Below, piece after piece: positions 35,237-45,157 of a stretch of DNA of 64,000 nucleotides. The position numbers were made by a program, and so were the translations under genes. Origin of the DNA: an uncultured Chitinophaga sp. (lineage in GTDB: Bacteria; Bacteroidota; Bacteroidia; Cytophagales; Cyclobacteriaceae). The stretch is taken from positions 1,426,001 through 1,490,000 of the forward strand of contig CABHOK010000003.1 of assembly GCA_902168205.1 (NCBI GenBank), in the 5' to 3' direction. Each line of letters begins with the position of its first letter. The first letter of the stretch is position 1. Below the pieces are notes generated by a model. It saw nothing but the letters and a program-made list of their open reading frames with translations, searched no databases and had not been told where the DNA came from.

Positions 35237-36394
35237 CTATATCTTGCGCGCGGTAACAAGTTTATATACCTCGCATCCCGCCAGCAGAAAGCATCCTAAT
35301 CCGTAATCTTCAAAGTTAGGAATTGATGTATAGGTTACCGGTTGGCCATCTTTCGGTTCTTTACCAGTGCCCTGCACATAGCCGAGGAAACCATTTTCAT
35401 GCACGGCATCTTTTACCATCGCATTCCATGCTTTCGTTACAACCGGTTGATATTTTTTCGCATCCAGGTATCCGTTGTTAATGCCCCACGTCATGCCGTA
35501 TACAAACAGCGATGTGCCTGTTGTTTCTTTTCCACCATAATTACCAGGGTCATGAAGACTCGCATTCCAGAAACCATCTTTGCGTTGTATCGGCACCAAT
35601 GCTTCTGACATGGCCTTGAAGTCATCTTCATATTGTTTACGATGCGGTGCATCTTTCGGTATAGTTGTCAGTACACGCACAAGTGCTGCATATACCCAGC
35701 CGTTGCCGCGTGACCAGTAGCAGTCTTCACCATTAGGTTCTTTATAGGGCGGATCGAAATCTTTATCACGCCACCACAGCGCATCTTTCGGATTGAACAG
35801 GCCGTTGTCGCCATGCTTGTTTCGGGTATACATATACATTTCGTGCATGCGCTCCCAGTAGGCAGGTTCGTTATATACTACACCGAGCTGTGCGAATACC
35901 GGCATGGCCATTTGAATGGCATCCACCCAACTCCAATCATCTACTTTCGTAGTGCGCATCATACTGTCGATCGAAGCCTTGATCTTTTCAATCTTATAGG
36001 GCTTCGGATCGAGCAGGTACATATCAATATAGGTTTGTCCTGCACACTGGTTGTCCGCATTGCGCGTATAGGTTTCTCCATCGCGCAAGTTCCATTGATG
36101 AAAGTCGGCCCAGCGTGTGGTGTAGTCAAGGTCTGTTGGTTTCGGATCGAGTTTGTAGAGCGCCATCAATCCTTCATAATATACTCCGCGTGTCCAGATG
36201 TTGCTGGCGCGCGATCGCTCCGTTACAATGCGTTTGCCTACATCAGGCCACTTCTCCTGGAAGTACTTGTTCGTGCGGTGCATAACTTCCAGTATCTTGT
36301 CTTGTGCCGGTAATTTCTTTTGTGCCTGAAGCGTAGTAGTGCCTAGTGCCAGACAGATTATCAACAAAAATGATTGCTTGCTCACATGTGTCAT
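35237..36394 (-). CDS. GH88/GH105 unsaturated glucuronyl/rhamnogalacturonyl hydrolase
   Basis: 385 residues with signal peptide 1-24 (cleavage near LQA/QKK). It is an (alpha/alpha)6-barrel of the six-hairpin glycosidase type: repeated helices with GVYYEGLMALYKLDP, DNQCAGQTYIDMYLLD, WVDAIQMAMPVFAQLG, and the conserved SRGNGWVYAALVRVL near residue 230. It removes the 4,5-unsaturated galacturonic acid left at the non-reducing end by pectin lyases. The start was moved 102 codons downstream to the Met beginning the signal peptide. A second such enzyme lies at 47.7 kb. It is divergent from the gene at 36546. Confidence 0.88.
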   Translation of the reverse strand: MTHVSKQSFLLIICLALGTTTLQAQKKLPAQDKILEVMHRTNKYFQEKWPDVGKRIVTERSRASNIWTRGVYYEGLMALYKLDPKPTDLDYTTRWADFHQWNLRDGETYTRNADNQCAGQTYIDMYLLDPKPYKIEKIKASIDSMMRTTKVDDWSWVDAIQMAMPVFAQLGVVYNEPAYWERMHEMYMYTRNKHGDNGLFNPKDALWWRDKDFDPPYKEPNGEDCYWSRGNGWVYAALVRVLTTIPKDAPHRKQYEDDFKAMSEALVPIQRKDGFWNASLHDPGNYGGKETTGTSLFVYGMTWGINNGYLDAKKYQPVVTKAWNAMVKDAVHENGFLGYVQGTGKEPKDGQPVTYTSIPNFEDYGLGCFLLAGCEVYKLVTARKI

Positions 36395-36545
36395 GGTTGT
36401 AGAAATGAAGTGAAACGTACCTCCAATGTAATAGGTGATGTTCCGAAAACTTTCAGGTAGTGTCCTGCATGCATGTTGCTCCATCTGTAAAAGTGCTTTT
36501 CTTTTTGTGTTGAATTGATGACTTTTATCGCATACCATTTTTACT

Positions 36546-38678
36546 ATGAGAGTTATTATCAGTATGCTGGCCGTTGCATGGAGTATATTTTCCTTTGCGC
36601 AAGGTGTGTCTGTAAAAAGTATAGATCGTTTTGCGCTGGTAACGCGCAACAACGTTGTGCTGAAACAGGTTGATACACTCGGTTCGCTTTCGGTGGGCAA
36701 TGGTGAGTTTGCATTTACAGCCGATGTTACCGGACTGCAGACTTTTTACGAAGAATATGAAAATGGTATCTCGTTGGGTACACAGTCACAATGGGCCTGG
36801 CACAGCATTCCGACAGATAAGAAATATACTTTGAATGATGTAGCGAAGCTATACGAGTCGTGCGATGGAACGAAAGCACCTTACGCAGTGCAACAAAAAG
36901 AAGGTATAGCCGGTGAAGCAACCGAGGCGTTACGTGCAAACCCGCATCGGCTGCATCTAGGGTTGATCGGTCTGATTATGACGAGGACAAATGGCGATGC
37001 CGTAACATTGGGCGATTTGAAAAACATTCACCAACAGCTTAACCTCTGGACGGGAACGCTGGAGAGTAAATTTGAAATTGAAGGAACGGAAGTAAAGGTA
37101 ATAACAATGGCTCACCCGGATGAAGATGGTATTGCCGTGCGGGTAGAGTCACCGTTGATCAGTAGCGGACGATTGAAAGTAAATTTCCGTTTTCCCTATG
37201 GAAAGAATTGCCACGTATGCCCCGGGTATGACTGGAGTAAATCTGATGCGCATCGTTCGACAATAGTCGCAAAACAAAAAGAGCGTACAGTCATTGAGCG
37301 TGTATTAGATTCAACACGCTACTATGTTCAGGTTACACATAAGTCATCGGTCATTCATGAAGCAAAGAAGCATCACTTCGTTTTGTCTCCTGACAGGAAT
37401 TCTGCGTTCGAGTTTACGGTAATGTTCAAAAAAGAAAACACCCCCAGGTCTGTGCAGTTCAGTAATGTATGGGATAAAAATATAGCATCGTGGAAAAAAT
37501 TTTGGACAGAAGGTGCCGCGGTCGATTTCAGTGCCTGTATCGATCCGCGTGCAAAGGAACTGGAGCGCAGAGTTATACTGTCTCAATACCTTACAAAAAT
37601 ACAATGTGCCGGTACATTACCACCGCAGGAAACCGGCTTAACCATGAACAGTTGGTACGGTAAATTTCATTTGGAAATGCACTGGTGGCATGCCGCACAA
37701 TTTGCCCTGTGGAATCGCAGCGATTTACTCGCGCGCAGCATGCCTTGGTATACACAAACACTTCATAAAGCAAAAGCAACAGCCAAATGGCAAGGCTATA
37801 CCGGGGCACGCTGGCAGAAGATGACAGACCCGCATGGCAATGAAAGTCCTTCGAGCGTAGGTGCTTTTATTATCTGGCAGCAACCGCACCCGCTATATTT
37901 TGCAGAATTACTCTATAGGTCAAATCCCGGCAAGGAAACACTTCAGCAGTATAAAGATATAGTGTTTGAGACAGCCGAGTTCATGGCTTCATTCGTAAAG
38001 CTGCGTGATGGTAAATATCACCTCTGCCACCCGCTGATACCAGCGCAGGAAATTTTCAAGGCAGCAGAAACGGATGATCCTGCCTATGAATTACAATACT
38101 GGTATTACGGATTATCGATAGCACAGGAGTGGCGAAAAAGAATGGGCATGCCCGAGCATAAAACATGGAGTGCTATATTAAAAGACCTTGCACCTTTGGC
38201 AAAAGATGCCACCGGGAAATTATACCTGCCCAACGGGACAACACCTACAGCCTATACCGATGACTTTTTCAGAAGAGATCACCCGGCAGTAGTAGGCGCG
38301 TTGGGTTTTCTTCCTGCGAACGCACGAGTTGATGCAACCATTATGTCCAATACATTTGATGAGATCATGAACCGCTGGCAATGGGAAACAACGTGGGGCT
38401 GGGATTACCCGCTACTCGCCATGACAGCCGCCCGACTCAACAAACCCGAACAAGCCATCGATATATTATTGAAAGACGTACAGAAAAATATATACCTCGT
38501 AAACGGACACAACTACCAGGATACACGCCTGCGCCTATATTTACCTGGTAACGGAGGCCTTCTCGCTGCGATCGCTATGATGGCAGCCGGCTGGGATGAT
38601 AACACCGAAGCCAACCCAGGCTTTCCGAAGAATGGTCAATGGAACGTGCGATGGGAGGGACTGCGAAAAATGCCGTAG
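36546..38678 (+). CDS. Exported six-hairpin glycosidase-like protein
   Basis: 710 residues with signal peptide about 1-18 (FSFAQ end). An N-terminal beta-sandwich-like region (SLGSLSVGNGEFAFTADVTG) is followed from about 330 by alpha-helical repeats with MNSWYGKFHLEMHWWHAAQF, HPLYFAELLYRSNPG and AYELQYWYYGLSIAQEWRKR. This is the GH65/GH95-like arrangement of sandwich plus (alpha/alpha)6 barrel. The exact family is not certain and the substrate is unknown. Its position between pectin hydrolase and rhamnose genes suggests it acts on rhamnogalacturonan side chains or oligosaccharides. Acidic catalytic residues cannot be fixed by eye. Confidence 0.7.
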   Translation: MRVIISMLAVAWSIFSFAQGVSVKSIDRFALVTRNNVVLKQVDTLGSLSVGNGEFAFTADVTGLQTFYEEYENGISLGTQSQWAWHSIPTDKKYTLNDVAKLYESCDGTKAPYAVQQKEGIAGEATEALRANPHRLHLGLIGLIMTRTNGDAVTLGDLKNIHQQLNLWTGTLESKFEIEGTEVKVITMAHPDEDGIAVRVESPLISSGRLKVNFRFPYGKNCHVCPGYDWSKSDAHRSTIVAKQKERTVIERVLDSTRYYVQVTHKSSVIHEAKKHHFVLSPDRNSAFEFTVMFKKENTPRSVQFSNVWDKNIASWKKFWTEGAAVDFSACIDPRAKELERRVILSQYLTKIQCAGTLPPQETGLTMNSWYGKFHLEMHWWHAAQFALWNRSDLLARSMPWYTQTLHKAKATAKWQGYTGARWQKMTDPHGNESPSSVGAFIIWQQPHPLYFAELLYRSNPGKETLQQYKDIVFETAEFMASFVKLRDGKYHLCHPLIPAQEIFKAAETDDPAYELQYWYYGLSIAQEWRKRMGMPEHKTWSAILKDLAPLAKDATGKLYLPNGTTPTAYTDDFFRRDHPAVVGALGFLPANARVDATIMSNTFDEIMNRWQWETTWGWDYPLLAMTAARLNKPEQAIDILLKDVQKNIYLVNGHNYQDTRLRLYLPGNGGLLAAIAMMAAGWDDNTEANPGFPKNGQWNVRWEGLRKMP

Positions 38679-38880
38679 GAGACGCAAGCTTTGAGCTGCG
38701 AGATTGAGTTGCTGGCGAAGAGGGCTGCCGGCTGCAAGCTTCTGGAATTTAGCTTCCGTACTTTTCCATTCAAACCGTTCTTCAAAAAAGCAACAGTAGG
38801 TCTAAGCGAACCATGCGGTCACAATTTTTACCTTCAGACTTCCCGTCTTCCGGACTTTTTTACTTTCCGACTTCTTACTT
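38679..38880. other. Low-complexity intergenic region between convergent genes
   Basis: About 200 bp with repeated AGCTGC/GCAAGCTT-type words in the first half and repeated GACTTCC/GACTTTT words in the second. A 74-codon frame crosses it, but its codon pattern is repeat-driven. No gene or clear terminator is seen. Confidence 0.5.
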
Positions 38881-40227
38881 CTAAACCACCAGCTCCACCT
38901 GCTTCCCCTGCATGATCATTGCTGCTCCATGAGCGGAGCCTAGCGGCATGTGCGATACTTCGATGGTATAGTTTGGAAGATAGTATTGTAAGAGTTTTAT
39001 AAAGATATCGTTGTCGATGAAGCCACCATCGATATATATCTTCTTGACATCGGAGTTGCCTAGGGCGAGCCTGGCGGAAGCAACTTGTAACAATGTTAGT
39101 CCCCAGATGAGATGATGATACGCTTCTTCGTACGATTCAAAATTATTCGGCTTCCAGTTGTCGGAGGAGAATACATCTTGTGAGAGTAACGGGTTGGCAA
39201 TAGTTGCAGGATAAAATGACGGAGTGAGCTCGTGGTTATGTATCTTTTTCAGGAATGAGTCCTGTAGCTTGATCTGTTTATAGTATCGCGCTTCCTTGTG
39301 AAATATATCATTGAGGATGCGAAGGTGATGATCGAGTTCGTGCCCGAGAAATAAACGCGATGCCTTGACCGGTTTACCTTCTATGGTCAGGAAATTGAGA
39401 CAGTCGCGATTGAGTTCGTCACGCGTCAGACTTTCTTTGGTATAGGGATTCAGCGTAATGCTCCATGTTCCGGTAGAGATCAGTGCAAAAGGCTCCTGCG
39501 TGCGCATCATATAGGCAGCTAATGCCGAGGAGCTGTCGTGTATACCCACGCCAACTTTTACTGCGTGACCGCCAATGATCGTTTGAAATGTTTTGGAAGC
39601 AGGAACAATCTCCGGCAACAGGTGGTCAATCTTTTCAGTATATACCCAGTCGTGATAGCGGTTTCGGGAGAAATCCCAAAGTTTGGTATGACAACCGATG
39701 GATGTAGGCTCACTCACCAACTGACCGGTAAACAAGTAAGACAGGTACTGCGGAAAGTGTAGCGTATACCGTATGCGTTGAAAGACTTGCGGCTTGGTAT
39801 ATTTCAGCCAGTATAATTGAAGACCTGCATTGAGCATACCGAGTGCAGGTGATGCCGTGTGTAAATTATGTTCGTCTTGCGGATACTGTTTGTAAAACTG
39901 ATCACAAATATCATCCGGGAACGGTTTCAGGTAATTATATAGCGGTGTTACCGGTTTGCCATCGGCATCCAGGTGAACGAGGGTAGCGCCATACGTTGAA
40001 AAGTTCAACCGCTTCAATTGATACTCACCAGACGAAGTTATTTTCCGAACTGTGTTCTGTATCCAGTTGCAGAGTACATATATATCATCGCACTCGAAGC
40101 CGTCATCATCCAGTGTAGGCGTAAGCTTGAAGTATTCGTGATGAAGTTCGCGCAGATTTTCATCGAAGAGGAAAAACTTCTTGTTGGTTTTTCCGATATC
40201 AAAAATTGCAGTAACGGGTATAGCCAT
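38881..40227 (-). CDS. rhaB: FGGY sugar kinase, probable rhamnulokinase
   Basis: 448 residues. FGGY motifs: TAIFDIGKTNKKFFLFDEN at the N-terminus, TYGATLVHLDADG, the second-domain phosphate loop LISTGTWSITLNP near residue 250, and KKIYIDGGFIDNDIFIKLLQ with the final adenine loop SAHGAAMIM. It would phosphorylate L-rhamnulose to L-rhamnulose 1-phosphate. The assignment rests on the adjacent rhamnose isomerase (2 bp away) and the rhamnulose-phosphate aldolase fusion. Fuculose or xylulose kinase is the alternative. It is the last gene of the minus-strand rha unit. Confidence 0.85.
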   Translation of the reverse strand: MAIPVTAIFDIGKTNKKFFLFDENLRELHHEYFKLTPTLDDDGFECDDIYVLCNWIQNTVRKITSSGEYQLKRLNFSTYGATLVHLDADGKPVTPLYNYLKPFPDDICDQFYKQYPQDEHNLHTASPALGMLNAGLQLYWLKYTKPQVFQRIRYTLHFPQYLSYLFTGQLVSEPTSIGCHTKLWDFSRNRYHDWVYTEKIDHLLPEIVPASKTFQTIIGGHAVKVGVGIHDSSSALAAYMMRTQEPFALISTGTWSITLNPYTKESLTRDELNRDCLNFLTIEGKPVKASRLFLGHELDHHLRILNDIFHKEARYYKQIKLQDSFLKKIHNHELTPSFYPATIANPLLSQDVFSSDNWKPNNFESYEEAYHHLIWGLTLLQVASARLALGNSDVKKIYIDGGFIDNDIFIKLLQYYLPNYTIEVSHMPLGSAHGAAMIMQGKQVELVV

Positions 40228-40229
40228 AA

Positions 40230-41513
40230 TCAGAGTCCGGTAGAAACAGTTTTAAGTCCGCGCTCCTGGATCAGCTGCTTGCGCACATTCAGGTTTCGGA
40301 AGAAGGTTATCGGCTGCAATGCAGCGCCTATGCGCCTTCTGGCTTCGGCTATCAGCGGACGTACATCCGTGCGGTAGGCATGCTGCAGAATTTCCTGCGC
40401 TTGTGTAGCATCGTTGTTCTCGCGTGCTGCTTCCAGTTCTTCTTTGTTTACCAGCAGCGCCTGTGTATAGGCAAGTTTTATAGCTTCTACAGATTGTAAC
40501 AGGTCTTCGAGTGGATCTTTTACATTATGACTGGCGTCTATCATCCACGCAGGTGAAGGATTTATACTCGCAGGATCTTCCATGCCGTATACCAGTTCAT
40601 TGAAGATGAGGAAGAGTTGATACGGCTTGATGCTGCCCACCGTAAGATCATCATCTCCATACTTGGAGTCGTTGAAATGGAAGCCTCCTAATTTACCTTC
40701 CATCATTAATGTTGCTACGATCTGCTCAATGTTGGTGTTGGGTAAATGATGGCCCAGGTCTACAAGACAGTATGCTTTCTTGCCAAGCTTCGTAGCCAGC
40801 AGATGAGAGGTGCCCCAATCCTGTATTACCGTGGAGTAGAAATAAGGTTCGTATGGTTTATACTCGATAAACATCTGCCAGTCGTTGGGCAGTGCGGTAT
40901 ATATTTCTTTTAGCGATTCCAGTGTGCGCTGAAAAGCCTTTCTGAAATTCTGTTGCCCGGGAAAACAGGTGCCGTCTGCCAGCCATACCGTTAGCGCCTT
41001 CGAACCAAGTTGTTCTCCGTGACGAATCACTTCGATGTTGTGATCAACCGCCTGCTTCCGTATTGATTTATCGCTATGCGAGAGCGAGCCGTATTTATAG
41101 GACAATGCCTGATCAGGTTGATCCTGGAAGGTATTGGAGTTTACCGCATCAAAGGCTATATCATGCTCCGCTGCGAGTGCTTTTATAGCCTTGGCATCTT
41201 TCGGTATATCCCAGGGTATATGCAGGGATATAGCACCGCTGGAACGATTCATGGCATGCAGCAAGCCTACATCCGAGATTTTTTCTTCGAGATTTCTCGG
41301 TTCACCGCCCCCGGAAAACCTTCCGAAGCGAGTGCCGCCATTGCCGAGTGCCCAGCTGGGTATAGCAATCTGCAGCGCAGCGATTTTGTTCAGTATACGT
41401 TCAACATCGTGTCCTTCCTGCGTAAGCCGTTCCGCCAGAAAATTAAAGGCTGACTGATGGCTGTTGTGAAGCTTTTTATTATGATCCTCGATAAATTGTT
41501 TTTCCAGTTTCAT
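40230..41513 (-). CDS. rhaI: L-rhamnose isomerase, Pseudomonas stutzeri-type
   Basis: 427 residues, a TIM-barrel sugar isomerase converting L-rhamnose to L-rhamnulose. It matches the RhaI subtype, not E. coli RhaA. Metal-binding residues are visible in MFIEYKPYEPYF (Glu), CLVDLGHHLPNTNIEQIVA (Asp/His) and GGFHFNDSKYGDDDL (His/Asp pairs), with a late Asp in AWMIDASHNVKDP. The N-terminal segment with WALGNGGTRFGRFSGGGEP is typical of this subtype. It lies between the aldolase fusion (69 bp upstream) and the kinase (2 bp downstream) on the minus strand. Confidence 0.92.
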   Translation of the reverse strand: MKLEKQFIEDHNKKLHNSHQSAFNFLAERLTQEGHDVERILNKIAALQIAIPSWALGNGGTRFGRFSGGGEPRNLEEKISDVGLLHAMNRSSGAISLHIPWDIPKDAKAIKALAAEHDIAFDAVNSNTFQDQPDQALSYKYGSLSHSDKSIRKQAVDHNIEVIRHGEQLGSKALTVWLADGTCFPGQQNFRKAFQRTLESLKEIYTALPNDWQMFIEYKPYEPYFYSTVIQDWGTSHLLATKLGKKAYCLVDLGHHLPNTNIEQIVATLMMEGKLGGFHFNDSKYGDDDLTVGSIKPYQLFLIFNELVYGMEDPASINPSPAWMIDASHNVKDPLEDLLQSVEAIKLAYTQALLVNKEELEAARENNDATQAQEILQHAYRTDVRPLIAEARRRIGAALQPITFFRNLNVRKQLIQERGLKTVSTGL

Positions 41514-41582
41514 ACATTCAAAATTTTACAGCATTGCCGATAGGACAACGATGTGATTACTGACTATATCTATACCTATATT

Positions 41583-43691
41583 TTACCGCACAAATGCTGC
41601 CGCCACGCCACCATCTACATTGATGATGTTGCCGGTACTTTTGCTCAGGTGTCCACCTACGAGAACAAATACACCGTTGGCTATATCTTCTGTCGTGATG
41701 ATCTCGTTCATGATGGTTCGCTTGGCGTAGAAAGCAGGGAGCTCTTCAACGGTAACGCCGTAGGCCTTCGCGCGGCCAGCCGCCCATTCGCCTTCCCATA
41801 TCTTGCTGCCTTCGATCACGGCATCCGGGTTTACTACATTGACGCGGATCTTTTCTTTACCTAATTCCGCTGCGAGCAAACGACTCATGTGGGTTTGTGC
41901 TGCTTTGGCTGTTCCATAACCAACGTTGTTCGGTCCGGCAACCAGTGCGTTCTTGCTCGCTATATTTACGATGTCGCCCCCTAAATTCTGTGCGCGTAAC
42001 ACTTCAACACCAACTTTGGAAACCATGAATTGTCCTTTTACAATAACATCGTTCAGCAAATCCCAATCTTTCTCGGTAGTTTGTTCAAGCGGCTTGGAGA
42101 TGGCGAGGCCAGCGCAGTTCACAATGATGTCTACACCTCCGAAGTAAAGCGATGCACTGTCGTAGGCTTGTTGTATAGAGGCAGTATCGGTAACGTCAAT
42201 CAAAGAACCGGATGCTACATCACGACCAAACTGTTTGGTAGCCTGCTGTAGCGATGTTTCATTGATATCGGTCAGGAAAACGCAAGCGCCTTCGCCTGCT
42301 AATTTTTTTGCTATAGCAAGACCTATACCTCCGGCACCACCGGTGATCAAGGCAATCTTCCGCGAAAGCGGTTTCTCCTTCGGCATGCGTTGTAGTTTGG
42401 CTTCTTCAAGTAACCAGTACTCAATGTCGAAAGCCTCCTGCAATGGCAGGGCTACATACTCGGATATAGCCTCGGCACCTTTCATCACATTGATGGCGTT
42501 GATATAGAACTCACTCGCCACACGCGTAGTCTGTTTGTCTTTTGAGAATGAGAACATGCCTACACCCGGCCAGAGTATAATTACCGGGTTGGGATCACGC
42601 ACGGCCGGACTGTTCGGATGTTTATGATCGTTATAGTACTTGGTATAGTACTTTCTATACTCTTCAAATTCTTTTTCAAGATTGGTTTTGAGTGCCTGCT
42701 TGTCGCTGAGATCAGCATCGGCAGGTATATTGAGTACAAGCGGTTTTATCTTCGTGCGCAAAAAGTGATCGGGGCAACTCGTGCCAAGGGGAGCAAGTCT
42801 GTCGAGATCCTTACTGTTGATAAACTCCAGCACGCGTTCGTCATCGGTAAAGTGTCCTACCATGCGGGCGTGGCTTGATGCGAGCCCGCGCAGTACAGGT
42901 GCCAGTACTGCTGCCTGTTGCTGACGTTTCTCTTTGGGTAACGCGGTAACTTTGTTACCACCGAACACCGGTCTTTTTTTTCCGTAGTTCTCTTGTAAAT
43001 ATTCAGAAGCCTTGTCAATTATTTCGAGACTGTTGATATAGCACTCGAACGAAGTATCGCCCCATGTAAATAAACCGTGTCCACCAAGCATGATGCCTCG
43101 TATACCCGGATTATCTTTTAATGCCTTGTCCAGTTTCAACGCCAGGTCAAACCCCGGCCGTTGCCACGGTACCCATGCAATTTGTCCGTTAAACAACTGC
43201 TGGGTTATACGCTCGCCATCTTTGGAAGCAGCAATAGCAATAGCAGCATCCGGGTGTAAGTGGTCGATGTGTTTGAAGGGCAGGAATGCATGCAGCGGTG
43301 TATCGATCGAAGGTGCCTTGGAGTTAAGATCGTAAATGCAATGATTGAAGAGCTCCACCATTTCATCTTCGTACTGCAAGCCCCTATATATAGTCTTGAG
43401 TGCATGAAGTCTCTCCATATAGAGAGCCGCCAGGCCACTCTTGGTAAGAGTACCGATGTCGCCACCAGAACCCTTAACCCACATAATTTCAGTTTCTTTT
43501 TTTGTAAGCGGATCTTTTTCGATCGTCTTGCAACTGGTATTGCCACCTCCGTAGTTGGTAATGCGGAGATCAGAGCCTAACAGGTTGGAGCGGTAAATCA
43601 GCAAACCTACTTCATCGTTCTTCAGCGCAGCTTCTTTTGCTTTATCCCAACGATAGTCAACGTGTTGAAATGTTTTTTCAAGGATTTCCAT
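41583..43691 (-). CDS. rhaD: Bifunctional rhamnulose-1-phosphate aldolase/lactaldehyde dehydrogenase
   Basis: 702 residues, a fusion. The first 400 residues form a class-II aldolase (RhaD/FucA-like) with NYGGGNTSCKTIEKDPLTKK, MWVKGSGGDIGTLT and the zinc site HLHPDAAIAIAAS and GIMLGGHGLFTWGD. Residues about 435-702 form an SDR domain with NAD-binding ITGGAGGIGLAIAKKLAGEG, the strand motif IIVNCAG and the active site YGTAKAA. It splits rhamnulose 1-phosphate into DHAP and lactaldehyde and then oxidises the aldehyde. This fused form is known in Bacteroidota, Chloroflexi and others. It is first in the rha unit. Confidence 0.92.
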   Translation of the reverse strand: MEILEKTFQHVDYRWDKAKEAALKNDEVGLLIYRSNLLGSDLRITNYGGGNTSCKTIEKDPLTKKETEIMWVKGSGGDIGTLTKSGLAALYMERLHALKTIYRGLQYEDEMVELFNHCIYDLNSKAPSIDTPLHAFLPFKHIDHLHPDAAIAIAASKDGERITQQLFNGQIAWVPWQRPGFDLALKLDKALKDNPGIRGIMLGGHGLFTWGDTSFECYINSLEIIDKASEYLQENYGKKRPVFGGNKVTALPKEKRQQQAAVLAPVLRGLASSHARMVGHFTDDERVLEFINSKDLDRLAPLGTSCPDHFLRTKIKPLVLNIPADADLSDKQALKTNLEKEFEEYRKYYTKYYNDHKHPNSPAVRDPNPVIILWPGVGMFSFSKDKQTTRVASEFYINAINVMKGAEAISEYVALPLQEAFDIEYWLLEEAKLQRMPKEKPLSRKIALITGGAGGIGLAIAKKLAGEGACVFLTDINETSLQQATKQFGRDVASGSLIDVTDTASIQQAYDSASLYFGGVDIIVNCAGLAISKPLEQTTEKDWDLLNDVIVKGQFMVSKVGVEVLRAQNLGGDIVNIASKNALVAGPNNVGYGTAKAAQTHMSRLLAAELGKEKIRVNVVNPDAVIEGSKIWEGEWAAGRAKAYGVTVEELPAFYAKRTIMNEIITTEDIANGVFVLVGGHLSKSTGNIINVDGGVAAAFVR

Positions 43692-43962
43692 AAAAGTATA
43701 CTCAATTGATTTGAAAAAAGTCTGAGTATGTCAAAGCTATTCCTGATGAGCGGCATGCCTGTCCTGTTGTGTGCTGCCAGACAAACCCTACACTTTCCGG
43801 TATTGGACCCTGCGGTTAACCGTCCGGAAAAAACCATGCTTCAGGTATGAACCGCAGCACGTATGGAGCGTTGGTACTATGGATAAGAAATCCCTGCCCG
43901 TGAACAGCACGCAACAGGGATTTTATACTTTATACGTATATACAACCAAAAGGCTTGTTAGA
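43692..43962. other. Intergenic region between rhaD fusion and gntR
   Basis: 270 bp without a supported gene; the frame crossing it has no recognisable features. It should hold the rha operon promoter, because the regulator upstream has its own terminator-like hairpin. No exact TAnnTTTG box was found. Confidence 0.45.
43888..43923 (-). terminator. Hairpin after the GntR regulator gene
   Basis: AAATCCCTG (43888-43896) pairs with CAGGGATTT (43915-43923). The 18-base interior can itself form a small stem (CGTG/CACG). It starts 40 bp after the regulator stop codon. Confidence 0.6.
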
Positions 43963-45030
43963 TCAGATCGAATTCCGGTTAATGAAACGGAATGCGTTCT
44001 TTACGAGTTCTTTTTTCTTTTTCACAATCATATAGGCCGCGGTTTCACCCATCACCTGGAAGTCAGTGGAGATTACCGTGATGCCCAGCAGATCTTTCAA
44101 TGGTGTATCATTATAGGATATAACACCTATATCTTTACCCAATACGAATTTGCGGTCGCGCACTTGTTTGATCAGGTTTACCAGGTCGTTCTCTTCAATA
44201 ATGATATAGGCATCTTTCGCCTGCAGTTCCATATCATTGTATACTTCTTCAAGAACCTCAAAGTCGAAATCAAAGTCGGAACAGAATTTCTGGAATCCCT
44301 GCTGTATTTCGATCGGGAACGGATAAACCGTTTTACGAGGATATACCAGGATAAGTTTCCGATAGTGTCTCAAACGGTCAATGCCTTCCCGTAAGGAATC
44401 ATATATATCCATTTTGAAATCCTGGTATACCGAAGCAACATCGCGTTTCAGTTCGGGTAAATAATTATCGAGCAACACCAGTTTGTCTTCCGGAATTTTA
44501 CGAAGCGCGTCAATCACTTCCCCGGTTATACTCTGGTGGGTGAGGTGTTCATCTTTAAAGTGAGGCATCACCACGTAGTAATCATACCGGCCTATACTTT
44601 CGTTGAGCAGGTTCAGGAATATTTTCGGATCGCAGTGGTATACATTGAGGTCTACCTGTGCCTGTGTGCCGAGGCTGTTAACAAATGAGTTGTAGATACC
44701 CAGTTTATAGGAACTGAGCTTGTTCATCAGAAACAGCACACTCATCTTGGACGGTAATATCGTGCGGGCTACATAATAGCCTTTGCCTTTAGCCGAAACG
44801 ATGATCTGTTTTTCTTTCAGCAGGTTGTAAGCTTTTTCAACCGTGTCGCGCGAGAGATAATACTCTTCGCTGATCTCATTGATAGAAGGTATACGTTGCC
44901 CCACGGTGAGTAATCCTTTTTCAATGTCTTCGATGATCGAGTTAACAATCTGGTGATACTTCGGAATGCGCGATTCGCTGTCGATCCGGATCTCATGGAT
45001 TTGTTCCAATTCCTGTGCTCTCATGCTCAT
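43963..45030 (-). CDS. GntR/LacI-hybrid transcriptional regulator, probable rhamnose/pectin regulator
   Basis: 355 residues. The N-terminal winged HTH is of GntR type (about 20-85): PKYHQIVNSIIEDIEKGLLT then IPSINEISEEYYLSRDTVEK. The remainder is a periplasmic-binding-protein-like sensor domain with KMSVLFLMNKLSSYKLGIYN and IGVISYNDTPLKDLLGITVI, like LacI-family effector domains. This is the architecture of B. subtilis AraR. It probably senses rhamnose or a derivative and controls both the adjacent rha unit and the divergent degradative genes. The start is the MSMRAQ Met; the longer frame would run into the intergenic promoter region. Confidence 0.85.
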   Translation of the reverse strand: MSMRAQELEQIHEIRIDSESRIPKYHQIVNSIIEDIEKGLLTVGQRIPSINEISEEYYLSRDTVEKAYNLLKEKQIIVSAKGKGYYVARTILPSKMSVLFLMNKLSSYKLGIYNSFVNSLGTQAQVDLNVYHCDPKIFLNLLNESIGRYDYYVVMPHFKDEHLTHQSITGEVIDALRKIPEDKLVLLDNYLPELKRDVASVYQDFKMDIYDSLREGIDRLRHYRKLILVYPRKTVYPFPIEIQQGFQKFCSDFDFDFEVLEEVYNDMELQAKDAYIIIEENDLVNLIKQVRDRKFVLGKDIGVISYNDTPLKDLLGITVISTDFQVMGETAAYMIVKKKKELVKNAFRFINRNSI

Positions 45031-45039
45031 TCGATTTGG

Positions 45040-45054
45040 TTTGGTATTACCAAA
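45040..45054. promoter_or_regulatory. Palindromic operator candidate 1 (TTTGGTA-T-TACCAAA)
   Basis: A perfect 15-bp palindrome ends 9 bp before the regulator start (minus strand). Its position over the start region suits autoregulation by the GntR-type protein. Confidence 0.55.
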
Positions 45055-45145
45055 GTTTAAAAAATACAATCGTTTTTCCCAACATTTCAAACGGTATAGT
45101 ACAGGACAGTGCCCATTTTTAAGGCGCCTAGTTTTAGGAAAATGT

Positions 45146-45157
45146 GCAATCGATTGC
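45146..45157. promoter_or_regulatory. Palindromic operator candidate 2 (GCAATCGATTGC)
   Basis: A perfect 12-bp palindrome lies 24 bp upstream of the ATG of the GH43-like gene on the plus strand. The CG-centred form resembles LacI-family and similar operators. An imperfect CCTA-GTTT-TAGG pair lies just upstream. Confidence 0.55.

Noticed and set aside
36395-36700. 102-codon N-terminal extension of the GH88/GH105 protein at 35.2 kb
   Set aside because: It lacks similarity to the family and runs over the divergent promoter; the internal Met begins a good signal peptide.
38691-38915. 74-codon frame between the glycosidase-like gene and rhaB
   Set aside because: It consists of low-complexity repeat words and overlaps the end of rhaB.
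43771-44394. 207-codon plus-strand frame
   Set aside because: It is antisense to the clear GntR regulator gene and has no recognisable features.
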